Positions 34,726 to 46,865 are shown, counted from the stretch's first letter. The stretch: 64,000 nt of DNA from Hypericum androsaemum (GCA_963995505.1 OZ023192.1:11267001-11331000); one strand, 5' to 3'. Numbers and translations: made by a program. Notes: generated from the sequence alone by a model not told the origin.

Positions 34726-35385
34726 AAGACAGAGTTCATAATTTGGGGAATTAGGGATTCGGGAGTAATAGTCACCGCTCCAATCCAAGCCAGCGCCGAC
34801 CAGCTGGCCGCCACCCAACCGCCCGTCGTCCCATCGTCGCTGAGGGGATGCGACCACCCCAATGCACCGTCACTGCGACTAGGGAGAAGGAGACCATCGC
34901 TCACAGTTTTTTGGGGAGAAGGAGGAACCTGCATCGGGTTTTCTTAGGGTTCGTCAACCCTGTCACCCGTCGTGAGGAGTCCAGCCACCGGAGATCCTCG
35001 AGCACGGTTCCTGTTGCTGCTGAGTCCTGTAGTCTCTGTCTGTCATTCGACAGCTCACCATTTGGGGAGAAGAGAGACAGATTCGGGGAGAGAGAGAGAG
35101 AGAAAAACTCCCCGATATCGACGCCGCCAGAGGTCTACCACCCATCTCCACCGCGTTCCCGCTCGTCGCTAACCGAGGTCGAGCCATCGCCGTCCCCCCG
35201 CCGCCTGCCGTGGTGGTTCTACGTCTAGCTGCCATCTTGGAGATTTAGGTTTAAAAACCCTAATTTTGAGTTGACTTGGTCAATAGTTTGACTAGTTGAA
35301 GTAAAGTCAACAGTTTTGGCTATTTTTTAGTTTCTAACCAATTTTGGGCTTTTTTTTTTGGTTCCAGGTGTTTCAGAATGACTTC
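34726..35385 (+). other. GC-rich leader of the third copia element
   Basis: 34780-35225 is GC-rich, with a GAGAGAGA run near 35090. Overlapping frames on both strands are open only because of composition. No primer site is recognisable. Confidence 0.5.
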
Positions 35386-38300
35386 AATGAATTACGAGAT
35401 TCTGTAATTGACGAGAAAAACTAATTTTTTCTTGTGGTAGGTGAAGATGCGCACTATTCTGATACATTTAGAGCTGGATGAGACTCTACTTAATGAGAGG
35501 TCGATGCCTTCGAGTTGGGGTGCAGCGATGAAAGCGTCAAAGAACTGTAAGACTGTGAGTCAGATTCAGTTGTACTTGTCAGATGATATTTTGCGGGACG
35601 TGTTAAAGGAGACGACAGCTTCCTCATTGTGGGCAAAGCTTGAAAAGTTATGCATGCCTAAGAGTTTGACCAATAAACTGTGCTTAAAGTAACGACTATT
35701 TTCTATCCGGATGCAAGAAGATAATTCTGTGCACGAACACCTTAATGAATTTAAGGATATAGTGGCTGATCTTAGAACTCTGGATGTAAAGTATGATGAT
35801 GAAGATTTGGCTTTATTATTACTATGCTCGTTGCCTACCTCTTATCAGCAATTTATGAATACTTTGTTATTCAGCCATGATACTCTGAGTTGGGATAATT
35901 TTTATGATTCGCTCTTGGAGAATGAGAGAATTGATAACCACACTACTAGTTTCTCCGAAAATAGCCAAGGGAATGGCTTGGTTGTAAGAGGAAGGTCTGA
36001 AGAGAGGAATGCTAAGTCTAGTTCAAGAAAAAAAGTAGAAATAAATCAAAGTCAAGGCACAAGATTAGGCATATTAAATGGTCCTGTCCAGAGTTGAAGA
36101 ACAAGAAGAAGGGTAAAAAGTCCAGTGCTCCGAAAAAGAAAACTTCTGAAAGCAGCAGTGCTAGTGTTGCCACCACCACTCAGAAAGAATCTGATTGAGA
36201 CCTCTTGTCTATGATTGATGAAAAGTCCAAGGTTGATGCTGCTTAGGTCCTTGATTCTGCTTGCATATTTCATATGTGTCCCATCCAGGACTGGTTTTCA
36301 ACATATGAACATGCGGAGGGTAATATTCTCATGAAAAATAAGTTTGTCTACAAGGTTGTTGGTATTGGCACAGTGAAGATCAAGATGCATGATAGTATCA
36401 TTCGAACTTTGACGGATGAGAGGCATATCCCCGATCTGAAGCAGAACTTAATTTTGTTGAGTAGCCTTGATTCGTTGGGATACAAGTACACCAAAGAAGG
36501 TAGAGTTCATCGTGTGAGTAGGAACTCATTAGTGCATATGAAGGCCAAAAAGGAGATTGAGAATCTGTATGTTTTATAGAATTCTACAGTTACAGGGATA
36601 GTTGCTGCTGTATTTAGCTCATTGATAAATTCTGAGAATACCTTATTATGGTATATGCGACTTGGTCTCATGAGCGAGAAAGGCATGACCGAGCTGAATA
36701 TGAGAGGATTATTATGTGGACATGATATTGGGAAGCTAGAATTTTATGAACATTGTATGTTTGGCAAGCAGAAGAAAGTCAATTTTTAGAAAGGTGTGCA
36801 CATTACAAAAAGAATACTTGACTATGTTCATTCTGATCTTTGGGAACCATCTCAAATTGCATCAAAGAATGGTTTCAAATATATGCTGACTATCATTGAT
36901 GATTATTTGAAAAAAGTGTGGGTATTCTTCTTGAAGAGCAAGGATCATGTCTTTGTCACTTTTAAGTAGTGGAAGACTATGATTGAGAAGCAGGCCGGGA
37001 GAGATGTCAAGCATCTTTGCACCGACAATAAATTAGAGTTTTGCTCTAGTTAGTTTGATGAGTTCTGCAAGAATGAGGGTATTGTCATGCATAAGACAAT
37101 TCCTAGTACACCTTAACAGAATGGAGTCGCTAAAAAAATAAATAAAATTTGTTGGAGAAAGTTCATTGTATGTTGTCAAATGCTGGTTTGCCTAAGTCAT
37201 TTTTGGCTGAGGCTGCTTCCACTGCCAGTCACCTTGTCAATCGTTCACCTCATGCATCTCTTGATTGCAAGGTACCTGAAGAAATATGGTCTAGAAATCC
37301 TCCTAGTTATCTTGATTTGAAGATATTTGGGTGTCCTGCCTATGCTCATGTGAATAAGGGCATGTTAGAGCCAAGATCTGTAAAGTGTATCTTTCTTGGC
37401 TATGCCTCTGATGTGAAGGGATACAAGTTGTGGTGTCCCAAGCTATCTAAGGTCTTGTTGAGTATGAATGTTATTTTCAAAGAGACAGACATGCTGAGTA
37501 AGAGGGAGGATATTTCTTCACCAGGTATTCCCAGTGCTCCAAGTGTTGACTTACATAAGTCAAAAGTGCAGGTAGAATTTGATGTCGATCTAGAAGTGAG
37601 TTCCTCCCGTGACGTTGATTGTCATGATTTTACTCGTGATTAGGGGTGAGTACAAAACTGAATCAAATCACAAAATCACAAAACTGAGAGAAAAAAATCA
37701 AAGATTGTCCAAACTGAAAGTAAGCTCGGTGTGCTGGTGCAGTTTTAACACCAACACTGACAAAGTCGGTGTCATATTCGGTGTTGATTTCTAATAAAAC
37801 TGCAACACCGATACACCGAAGGATAAAACTTATACCAGGTATTTTTTTGGGTGGAAACTTTTATCAGGTATGTGTTTGTGTCAATGTTACTTATTTTTAA
37901 TTATTTAATATCCTACCTCATGACTACCCCTCTCCTTCCCATCACACCACGTCAACAACTCTCTTCTCCACCAAGAAAAAATAAAATATATGTTTCTGCA
38001 ACCCAAAATATATACCACACACCACCCAAGAAAAAAAGTGGAAGGAAGAGAGAAAATGGCTTGGGAGTTAATTTGACCATGTCCGTTGTATGAATTATAT
38101 CGATTCCATTGTTCCCCTCGCTGCTACCATCTCCATTCCCGATAATCTCTTCTCTCTTCGTTGTACGATTTGGGTGTTAATTTGATTTTGAAATGGGCCG
38201 ATAGAAAGACTAGATCTCTGTTTTCTTGAATGGGACTCAAAATTACCGACACCATAAAACCACAAAATTGCACCCATTACCTCGAGACTGCAAAATATGC

Positions 38301-40123
38301 AGTTTAGGTCAAAACTACCACCCCGTCGGTGATGGATTCTGGTTTGAGAAACTTTCAGTTTCGGTGTCAAATGTGGGTGCAACACCGTAAAACCGAACTA
38401 TGCTCACCCCTACTCGTGATGAGTTGTCTGATGAAGCTGAGAATGTTGGCACAGTTGAGAGGGAGCCAACGTATTCCATTGCTAGAGACAGGTCCAGAAG
38501 AATTATCAGGCGTTCACAGAAGTTGGGTGAGGCTGATCTTGTTGCTTTTGCCTTGAATATGGCAGAAGAAGTTAACAGCTGTGAAGAACCGTCTAGTTAC
38601 TCAGATGCTGTGAAGTCGAAAGACTCTGCAAGATGGTTAGTTGCTATGGAGGAAGAGATGGAATCTCTTCACAAGAAAAATATTTGGGAGATTACTAAGC
38701 TGCCTAAGGATAAGAAGGTTGTCAGTTGCAAGTGGGTATCCAAGAAGAAGGATGGTATACCTGGAGTTAAAGAGCCTAGATATAAGGCTAGGCTAGTGGC
38801 TAGAGGTTATAGTTAAATTCTTGGTGTGGTGTGGACTTTAATAAGGTATTTTCACCAGTTGTGAAGCATACATCGATTCGTTCTCTTCTTAGTATTATTG
38901 CTATGCAGGATTTGGAGCTTGAACAGCTTGATGTGAAGACAACTTTTTGAATGGAGAGCTTGAGGAGTAGATTTATATGGCACAGACTGAGGGTTTTTAT
39001 GTTGAAGGCAAAGAAGACCATGTGTACTTATTCAAGAAGTGCATGTATGGCCTTAAGCAGTCTCTGAGGCAGTGGTATAAAAGGTTTGATTCCTTTATAA
39101 TTTCTCATAGTTATGAGAGGAGCAAGTATAATAGTTGTGTTTACCTGAAAAGGTTACGCGACGATTTCCAAGTGTATTTACTCCTGTATGTGGATGACAT
39201 ATTAATTGCTGCCAGTGACAAAGGAGAGGTGAGGAAGCTCAAAGCTCTATTGAGTAGCGAGTTTGAGATGAAAGATTTGGGTCCTGCTAATAAGATTTTT
39301 TGTATGGAGATTCCCAGAGATAGAAGAGCAAGGTAATTATTTCTGAGTGATGAGAGTTATATTGAAAAAGTACTTGATAGGTTTGATGTGACTGGTAATC
39401 CTATGAGTACTCCTCTTAGTAAATATTTTTGGCTTTCATCCGCTTTGTCTCCATAGTCAGCTGTTGAGGTCGATTACATGTCTAGAGTTCCATGCTCCAG
39501 TGCTGTTGGTTCACTAATGTATGCCATAGTTTGTACACGCCTGAATTTGGCCTATGATGTGAGTGTCATTAGCTGGTATATGGTAAATCCTGTAGAAGGT
39601 CATTAGAGAGTAGTGGAGTAGATTATAAGGTACTTTAAGGGTACCAAGGGCGTGTGTCTACAGTTTGAAAGTACCAGTGATGGAGTTGTTAGTTTCATTG
39701 ATTGAGATTATGCTGGATATCTTGATAAGTTCAGGTCTTTATCTGGATATGTCTTCACTCTTGGAGGTTGTGCTATCAGTTGGAGAGCTTATCTACAGAC
39801 ACAGTTGCATTGTCTATTACTGAATGTGTGAAGGAGGCTATCTGGCTGAAAGATTTCTTCAGTAAAATCCGTGAGAAGCTACAGGTCAGTACAGTGTACT
39901 GTGATAGTAAAAGTGCCATTCATCTCACGAGGGATGCTATGTATCATAAGAGAACGAAGTACATTGATGTGAGGTACCACTTCATTCGGGAGCATATTGC
40001 TCGAGGTGACATTGTTGTGAGCAAAATAGGTGCCCAGGACAACCCTGCAGACATGTTGACGAAGCCATTTTCTGGTACTAAGTTCGAGCATTGCTTGGAC
40101 TTGGTAAGTATTCGTGCTTGATG
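35386..40123 (+). pseudogene. Copia gag-pol with stops, frameshifts and a MITE insertion
   Basis: Gag occupies about 35441-36097 (LYLSDDILRDVLKETTASSLW, cut by TAA at 35690, then CSLPTSYQQFMNTLL). The protease site is LDSACIFHMCP near 36250-36280. Pre-integrase and integrase follow with HSDLWEP, IDDYLKKVW and NGVAKKINK near 37125, interrupted by stops. The frame around 37640 is split by a hAT MITE and resumes at 38421. Reverse transcriptase runs from VSCKWVSKKKDG through LLYVDDILIAASDKG (39180-39215). RNase H ends [18 protein letters not shown] near 40075. No intact polyprotein is possible. Confidence 0.9.
37641..38412. mobile_element. hAT-type MITE, 772 bp, inside the copia pol region
   Basis: The ends are TAGGGGTGAGTAC and ATGCTCACCCCTA. 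CTCGTGAT is perfectly duplicated on both sides (37633-37640, 38413-38420), and removing the element restores the copia reading across the site. Interior words such as CACCGAAACTG and AACACCGATACACCGAA recur near both ends. A short AT-poor centre around 38095-38240 is not related to the ends. No transposase. Confidence 0.93.
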
Positions 40124-40203
40124 ACGATTGCTATTAGAGGCTGATGGTGAAGGTGGAGCAATTTTGATATTGGAGTCATAGAATTTGGTCCAAGGTGGAG
40201 ATT

Positions 40204-40470
40204 TGTTAGGATTTGTATCAAAGTCTAGATAAGTTAGAAATCCTATTCCTATTGAATATAGTAATAGTAATCTCCTATATATATCGACCTGTGCCTAGGT
40301 CTTATTTGTGTAGTCGAGAGTTGTGAGGTAGAGAGAACCCTCACGGAGGTCTTGTAAACAGATTGACTCGCATAGTGGACAACTCTCCTTTGCCCGTGAG
40401 TTTCTCCCAATCTTGAGATTTCCACGTAATTTTTGTGTCTCGTGTTTCTCTTTCCGATCTAATTTCTTAA
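40204..40470 (+). repeat. 3' LTR of the third copia element
   Basis: Homologue of 34456-34725, ending near CTAATTTCTTA. Confidence 0.85.
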
Positions 40471-41304
40471 TATTTTTGAATTATGACAAAAAATTTTAGC
40501 AAATATTAATATTACTTCATTGTCGAGGGTTCCTCTCGAGTTTTTGTTGTTTAAATTACAACAATTTCGCTTCTAGTTGGTGTATCCAAATTGAACATTA
40601 TGACAAAATAATTGAATGCATCTCAAAGGGGGAAATATTAAGTTAACCAAGATAAGACATAGAAGGCGCAATCCTTAAGCGAAAAGACAGAACTCGGGTA
40701 GATCTAGGGACATCAATTATAAGTGACTATTGGAATAATCAACAATAATTATTGTAGAAAAAACAAATAGGGTGCTGATAGAATTTGATCCTAATAATAG
40801 TAGCATCTTCAAACAATAGTTGGAGTCATTGTTGATCGTATATAAAATGTATATAATTAGGAGAGAAACAGAGAAAAAATTAAACGACTGGGAACTAGCC
40901 ATTACCAAATTGACAATAAACTAATATTGGGGTGTATAGATATTGTTTGTTTATATGGTTATCAAACTAATCCAAATTTTAGCCGAACAAGATTTTTAAA
41001 TGGTGGCATAGTTGTTTCAACAAATATTTAACATAATTATATTTTCAAAATTTGATATTAAAATGTGAAAGACATCATTAAAAGGAGGAGTGTTCCTAAA
41101 TAGGACTTCATGACTCGAATATTAGTGATTAAAAAATCAATATTCACATTAGTTTGCACGTCTTTGATTAAAAAAACAAAAGCTCATCTGTCAACATGGC
41201 GGCCAATTTTAATAAGGACCACCATCTCTCTATTTCACCTTCTCCCTCCCTCTTCCCATTTGTTTTCTTCTCTTCACATCACCAACCAACCAAACCCACC
41301 TCCT

Positions 41305-41353
<49 letters not shown>

Positions 41354-41448
41354 AATTTGTCTTTACCTTCAAAATCATATTCATCTCCGCCGGCTCCTGA
41401 GATTGATCAGAAAATAACACATCTTCTTCAAGTTAATTGATTGTAATT
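40471..41448. other. Upstream region of the WRKY gene
   Basis: AT-rich to about 41200, then a C/T-rich leader. A (CT)n microsatellite spans about 41310-41352, a common feature of plant 5' leaders. No other gene was found. Confidence 0.5.
41310..41352 (+). repeat. (CT)n microsatellite in the WRKY 5' leader
   Basis: About 21 uninterrupted CT dinucleotides end some 95 bp before the ATG. Such tracts are often length-variable and can act as GAGA-type elements. Confidence 0.9.
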
Positions 41449-42671
41449 ATGGAAGGTAGATTGAGCAATAGCCCACTGATCAGTGACCAAGAAGAGTATG
41501 AGAATACCACAGAAAGTGGCCATGAGTCTCCTCCTTCTACCTTCCTTCACGACATGAAGATGACCTCTGCTTCTTCTCCCAAAAGAAGGTACATACATAT
41601 TTCAAAAATTCATATATTCATAAATTTTACATATTAGAGAATATACATTGATAAATTGACGAAAGTTCAGGGTTCAAACTCTGAAATATATAATTATGAT
41701 GTAACAATTTATCTTTAAAAAATAAAATAGATTTTGAGGTTGAAAATTACTTGTCTCAGAAGTCACTAAAATTAGCTCGTTAAATTATGACTTAAACATT
41801 TTGAGCGTGTTGTCGTTATTGGTCATATTTGTTCACTAAAATGGATTTTGTATCAGCAAGAGAGGGATACAAAAGAGAGTGGTGTCGGTGCCGATGAAGG
41901 ACGTGGAAGGGTTACGGCTAAAGGGAGAGAACTCTACTCCGCCGTCGGATTCTTGGGCTTGGAGGAAATACGGCCAGAAACCCATCAAAGGTTCCCCTTA
42001 TCCCAGGTAATTGAACAATAAAGCACCTACCTATATAGGTCTCAATTCTAACCTACAACTAGTAACGCCCCGCCTAATCAAAAGGCGGGGCGAAAATTTG
42101 AGATTGTAGTCTAGGACTCGGGTTCGAGTGGAGTTATAATCTTTGTATCTTTGAACTTTTTTGTTGCAGGGGATACTATAGGTGTAGTAGCTCCAAGGGC
42201 TGCCCGGCTAGGAAGCAAGTAGAGCGGAGCAAGGTGGACCCCACCATGCTAGTGGTGACCTACTCCTGCGAGCACAACCACCCGTGGCCGAACCCGGTTC
42301 GGAACAGCCACCCGAACCACCACCACCACCACCAAAACCCTAACACGCCAGCGAGGGAGGTGACGATTGATCACAACCCGGACGAGCCGGAAGAGAACAA
42401 GTTCGCTGATCTCGGCCGGCCGGACGAGTCATCGGTGTCACTCGGGGACGAGTTCGGCTGGTTCGAAGGGATGGAAACGGCGCCGTGTGCTATGCTGGAG
42501 AGCCCTATTTACTCGGAGACTGCGGCGAGGAGGACGGGCGCTGCCTCGGAGGCTGACGTGTCGGTGTTTTTCCCGATGAGGGAGGAGGACGAGTCCCTGT
42601 TCGCCGACCTCGGGGAGCTGCCGGAGTGCACCGCCGTGTTCCGGGTGGGCCCGCAGGTTCAGATCTGCTGA
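41449..42671 (+). CDS. WRKY65: WRKY transcription factor, group IIe (WRKY65/69 type)
   Basis: Exons 41449-41588, 41857-42006 and 42170-42671 join with correct GT-AG sites and give 263 residues. The N-terminus is Ser/Glu-rich and carries the SPKRS element. Then come [13 protein letters not shown] and the single WRKY domain (about residues 74-135) with WRKYGQK and a C2H2 zinc finger, C-x5-C-x23-H-x1-H, ending CEHNHPWP. The phase-2 intron inside the domain falls at the Pro-Arg (PR) codon, the conserved site in this group. The C-terminus has a His-rich run, an acidic region, FGWFEGMET and the ending [20 protein letters not shown], shared with WRKY65/WRKY69. It would bind W-boxes (TTGAC) in the nucleus. 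Exon 3 is GC-rich compared with the flanks. The WRKY65/69 clade is clear; exact orthology is not. Confidence 0.95.
42066..42092. other. Perfect 10-bp hairpin in WRKY intron 2
   Basis: CGCCCCGCCT is followed by a 7-nt loop and AGGCGGGGCG. It is GC-only in an AT-rich intron, about 75 bp before the acceptor. A GGGTTCGAGT word follows at about 42119. It may be the end of a decayed repeat. Confidence 0.75.
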
Positions 42672-42950
42672 CACGTGTCCGGTTGCCGTTGCATGAGTCA
42701 GGGTTTTCCATTTCTAATTTCGTTTTTTTTATCTCTCTCGTCGTATTCTATTCCGGCTGTGAAGGGGGGAGAGAGAGAGAGAGAGGGGTATAATTAGAAT
42801 TTCCCGCGTTCTTTTTTTCTTAACTTTTTCTTTCTTAATTTAAACTTTATAAAATCTTAAATATTTTTCTTGGCCTTGACGTCAGTGTAGTAAGTGCAAT
42901 AAACATGTCGATTTCTGAAAGATTTGTCGTGGCCATGCTGTAATTAAGAG
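42672..42950. other. WRKY 3' flank
   Basis: Likely 3' untranslated region, with a GA run near 42768-42785 and AATAAA at about 42898. No gene. Confidence 0.5.
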
Positions 42951-43645
42951 ATTTAAGAATAATATTTAGCTAAACTAAAAAGATTTAGAATAATTTTAAG
43001 TTAATCCAGTTGTGTGACAAATATGTGACATGTCAATGCCGTTGCCTAGGACTTCGGTATTTTCTAACGTGTCATTTCATCTATTCATTCTTGGCATTTT
43101 CCGGGCCCTTCTTCTAGAGAGCCAGGTAGATTAACCTTTTTCAATCCAGGTTGAGCCTATTTTAATTTCATGTTATTGTATTTTTAATAATTGAATTTAA
43201 ATTTTTATTAAACTAGAATGAATTTAAGTACCTAATCATGTAGATTACTTGTAACGCAATAATTTGAGGGGGGAACTCCAGACGAAAATATGATACAAAC
43301 AAATACTAATGATTGGTTTGGCTGCCCAATTAAGATAATGAGATTTTTTTGGAACTAGTTTTGGGTTGTGAAAAATATTCATTCTTTATTTTTTATGCCT
43401 TCATTCAATGTAACAGTAACACAAAATTTATGTAGACTAATAAATCGGAGCAAATTTCTGGCTAATATACTATATTTCATATTTTCATAGATTTAAATTC
43501 AACATGTTATTTTCCGAAATCCAATTTGTTTTTCCTTAAATCGTCAAACTCTTTGTAAACTTTAATTTTTTTTCACAAAAAGTAGAAAACTTATAATCAT
43601 AATATAGGTAATTTTTAGATACTGCTCCCCAGAAAGATTATTATT
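42951..43645 (+). repeat. Direct duplication, copy 1 (empty site)
   Basis: It shares GATTTA(A/G)AATAATTT(T)AAG, TGCCGTTGCCTAGGACTTCG, the TTCCGGGCCCTTCTTCTAGA block and the ATACTGCTCC...AGAAAGATTATTAT end with copy 2 at 43983-45244. At AATAAATCGGAGC it keeps the uninterrupted site into which copy 2 received a MITE. Confidence 0.9.
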
Positions 43646-43982
43646 CAAAGTTAATTTTTTTTACGCTTAAAATACACCTTATTAGGATTTGGACTCTCAA
43701 ACTTCGTTAAATCTTTTTAAGTTTTATGCCGCTAGGGGAAATTCCTGCAAAGATTAGCATATCTATTAACTATTCATTAATCGTTATTATTAATACTTGA
43801 AACAAAAAAATCTAAAGAAATTTAAAATTAAATTGATTAAACTATATATTTTTGTTTTAACCAATTGGTATCCGATCCATTAGACCGACTAATATAATTT
43901 TAAATGGGGTATAACTCTCCCAACAAATATTTAACACTATTGCGTGCCCAAAGATTCGAATTCGTCAAACTATATCAATAAG
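43646..43982. other. Spacer between the two copies
   Basis: 43861-43975 matches a dispersed repeat also seen near 14045, 46330 and 49370: TTTAACACTATTGCGT, then CCAAAGATTCGAATTCG. Its TTCGA-type words resemble a tRNA B box, but no full SINE structure is visible. Confidence 0.5.
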
Positions 43983-45244
43983 GGATTAAGAATAATATTT
44001 AGCCAAACTAAAAAGATTTAAAATAATTTTAAGTTAATCCAGTTGTGACAAATATGTCAATGCCGTTGCCTAGGACTTCGGTATTTTCTAACGTGTCATT
44101 TCATCTATCCATTCTTGGCATTTTCCGGGCCCTTCTTCTAGAGAGCCAGGTAGATTAACCTTTTTCAATCCAGGTTGAGCATATTTTAATTTCATGTTAT
44201 TGTATTTTTAATATTTGATTTTAAATTTTTTATTAAACTAGAATTAATTTAAGAATCTAATAATGTAGATTACTCTGTAACGCAATAATTTGAGGGGGGA
44301 ACTTCAGACGAAAAGATGATACAAAAAAAACTAATGATTGTTTTGGCTGTCCCAATTAAGATTATGGGTTGTAATAAAAAATTCATTCTTTGTTTTTTAT
44401 GCCTTTATTCAATGTAAACAGTGACACAAAATTTATGTAGACTAATAAATCACAATATTTTAAAAAATACGGTCCGACCACTATCCCAAACTAAATCTGG
44501 GTCAATTTTTCCTTAAAACCTAGAATGCAGTTCGATCAGCTAAAATTTGGTCGGACTGCTTGGTCAGGAACTTCCGGGTGATCCGATTTGTCCGGATCAG
44601 AAAAATTAGTGTTTATTTTTTCTATTTTATCTGATTTAATTTAGAAACAAAATCTCAACTTCCACATTCGAAAAGTGTACATCACTTTTTGATCAGAAAA
44701 AATTTATTTTTTAACAATTGTTGATAATATTTCAACTAAGTCAAATGAATTGGACTAATATGTCGAACCTGAAAACTTGTATAATCATCTTCTTGTTCTT
44801 CTAGACTTGTTCAATTCATGTTTGAAGACTTTGTTTGGATAAATTGTATAACAAAATTGCTAAATATTTGAACTTATTTAATATTTTATCATTTTTATGT
44901 TAAATTAAATTTATTAAATATTATTTAATTATATTAATATAATATAAAAGTACCGGTCTGACCGATGGCCCAACCGGTTAGACTGAGTGAACTGAAAATT
45001 TTAAGAATTCCGGATCACCTTTCGGATCGGTTTCAAAAACATTGATAAATCGGAGCAAATCTCTGGCTAATATGCTATATCTCATCCATTTACATAGATT
45101 TAAATTTAACAATTATTTTTCAAATCCAATTTTTGCCTTAAATCGACAAGCTCTTTGTAAACTTCAATTTTTTTCACAAAAAGTAGTAAACTTATAATCT
45201 TAATATAGGTAATTTTCAGATACTACTCCCAGAAAGATTATTAT
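43983..45244 (+). repeat. Direct duplication, copy 2 (interrupted by a MITE)
   Basis: It is homologous to 42951-43645 once the 592-bp insertion at 44453-45044 is removed. Differences are scattered substitutions and small indels. Confidence 0.9.
44453..45044. mobile_element. hAT-like MITE of a second type, 592 bp
   Basis: The left end CAATATTTTAAAAAATACGG and the right end (minus strand CAATGTTTTTGAAACCGATC) are inverted partners and continue into GGTCCGA / GATCCGA. The flanks are ATAAATCA and ATAAATCG, an 8-bp duplication with one change. The homologous empty site is present in copy 1. No coding frame. Confidence 0.88.
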
Positions 45245-46487
45245 CGTTTATAACGCACAAATATGTTTTTTTAAGGTAAATATTTATACATTTGATTATA
45301 GGTTTAAATTCTAAATTTTTATAATCTTGTCAATAATTTGTTTCGTTAGACTTTGTCATTTCATCACGAATCTCTCTAAAAACATATAGAAGGAAACGCA
45401 CGAAACCCTACTTTTCTTAGGATATACGAAAAACCTCACGTGCATCTGATCCAAAAATTGACTGGCCTCTACTTTTTTCGATGCCTTTTTGTGAATTTTC
45501 TTATTATGTATTACATCCACCGGATATCAACCGGCTGAATTTAATGTGTGACAATGATAAAATATATCTTATTATATATTTGAAATTAACATGCTAATCA
45601 TATGGCGCACTAACTGGGAAAAGGAAGAAAAATAGCTCAAAATTATCCAGGCGTTCGTTCCAATTTGAGAAGTTTGACCATTCAAAGTTTGATTTACTCT
45701 ACCAGCAAAAAAAAAATTGACGCGGATATAATTGGACCCGCATAAAATATCCTCATTCCAACCTTTAATTTGTTGCGTGGGGTGGGGTCTATCATAAATA
45801 AGATTGTAAGATCTATCATAAATTTAAATAATATTAAAATCTTGTTCAATATATCAATTCATATATATACTATTCACACATTAAAATTTCCCTTCGTCTA
45901 TCTCTATCAGGTGAGAAATTCTTTTTTAAAAACCTGTCCTCATTTTTGTGATTCATTGGAGAATATAATAGATTTAGAGAAAATAAATAAATAAATAATT
46001 TTATTTTATTTACATTACAACAATGTGAATTGTATATTAGCCCTGTTCTCGATTGAGCATCAATTTGCTGGCTTGAAAAAAAAAGTGCACTGTTACTAAA
46101 ATTTTGGATTTCATTTTATGAATGTTGGGACGCCCAATTAGTCTCACTACTTGGAGGGGTAGGAAGCTTTGATTGTTTGATTTGGACCTGTGAATTTTCA
46201 TATAATTGGTTAGCCCCAAACCAAATTGTCAAACGAACTACCAAAAGTATTGACTTTTAGGTGATGGTACATTCAATTTAATATAACCCCACGAGTTGCA
46301 CTCCCACATCATTTATTTATATTTTTTGTTTTATAATAACTGGTATCGGAATATATGCCGACTAATTCAGGTTCGAACCGGATATGACTTTTGAAAGATG
46401 GTAAAGCTCTTCTAAAATGTACTTCATATTGATATCTCAATGACTCAAATTCGAGATCTCTTAGTTAAGCTAAAACAACTCTATTTT
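45245..46487. other. Intergenic AT-rich DNA
   Basis: 46330-46470 holds another diverged member of the dispersed TTCGAA-containing repeat (GGTTCGAACCGG, then GATGGTAAAGCTCTTCTAA). No gene. Confidence 0.45.
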
Positions 46488-46865
46488 TTTATATGTTATA
46501 CTGATATAAGGGGATGAGTTACTTGAAATGATAAGAAATTTAAATCACTTCTGGAATATTATGAGATAAATTTTGTGAATACAATTTTTTTCTAAGACAA
46601 ATATTTTCTTTTATATGTTATACTGATATAAGGGGATGAGTTACTTGAAATGATAAGAAATTTAAATTTCTTCTGGAATATTTTGAGATAAATTTTGTGA
46701 ATACAATTTTTTTTATATGTTATACTGATATAAGGGGATGAGTTACTTGAAATGATAAGAAATTTAAATCACTTCTGGAATATTTTGAGATAAATTTATA
46801 CTGATAAGAAATTTTTTTATATATTTTGTGAATACAATTTTTTTCTAAGACAAATATTTTCTTTT
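46488..46865 (+). repeat. Three tandem copies of a ~100-125-bp unit
   Basis: Copies begin at about 46490, 46613 and 46712, each with TATGTTATACTGATATAAGG, GAGTTACTTGAAATGATAAG and ATTTTGTGAATACAATTTTT. Copies 1 and 3 end with CTAAGACAAATATTTTCTT; copy 2 lacks it. Copy 3 has an internal insertion built from its own TATACTGATAAGAAATTT words. Confidence 0.9.

Larger units (their letters stand above)
34456..40470 (+). mobile_element. Third Ty1/copia element, plus strand, with a nested MITE
   Basis: LTRs of about 265 bp occur at 34456-34725 and 40204-40470, both starting TGTTAGGATTTGTATCAAA or nearly so. A polypurine-like AAGGTGGAGATT precedes the right LTR. Internal order is gag, protease, integrase, reverse transcriptase and RNase H. 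Without the 772-bp MITE and its duplication the element is about 5.2 kb, a usual copia size. The target duplication is not clear. Confidence 0.9.

Noticed and set aside
34848..35235. Frames on both strands in a GC-rich stretch
   Set aside because: Non-coding leader of the third copia element; open only because of base composition.
42367..42711. Additional frames overlapping WRKY exon 3
   Set aside because: Shadow frames of the GC-rich third exon; the WRKY frame is the one with a domain and splice sites.
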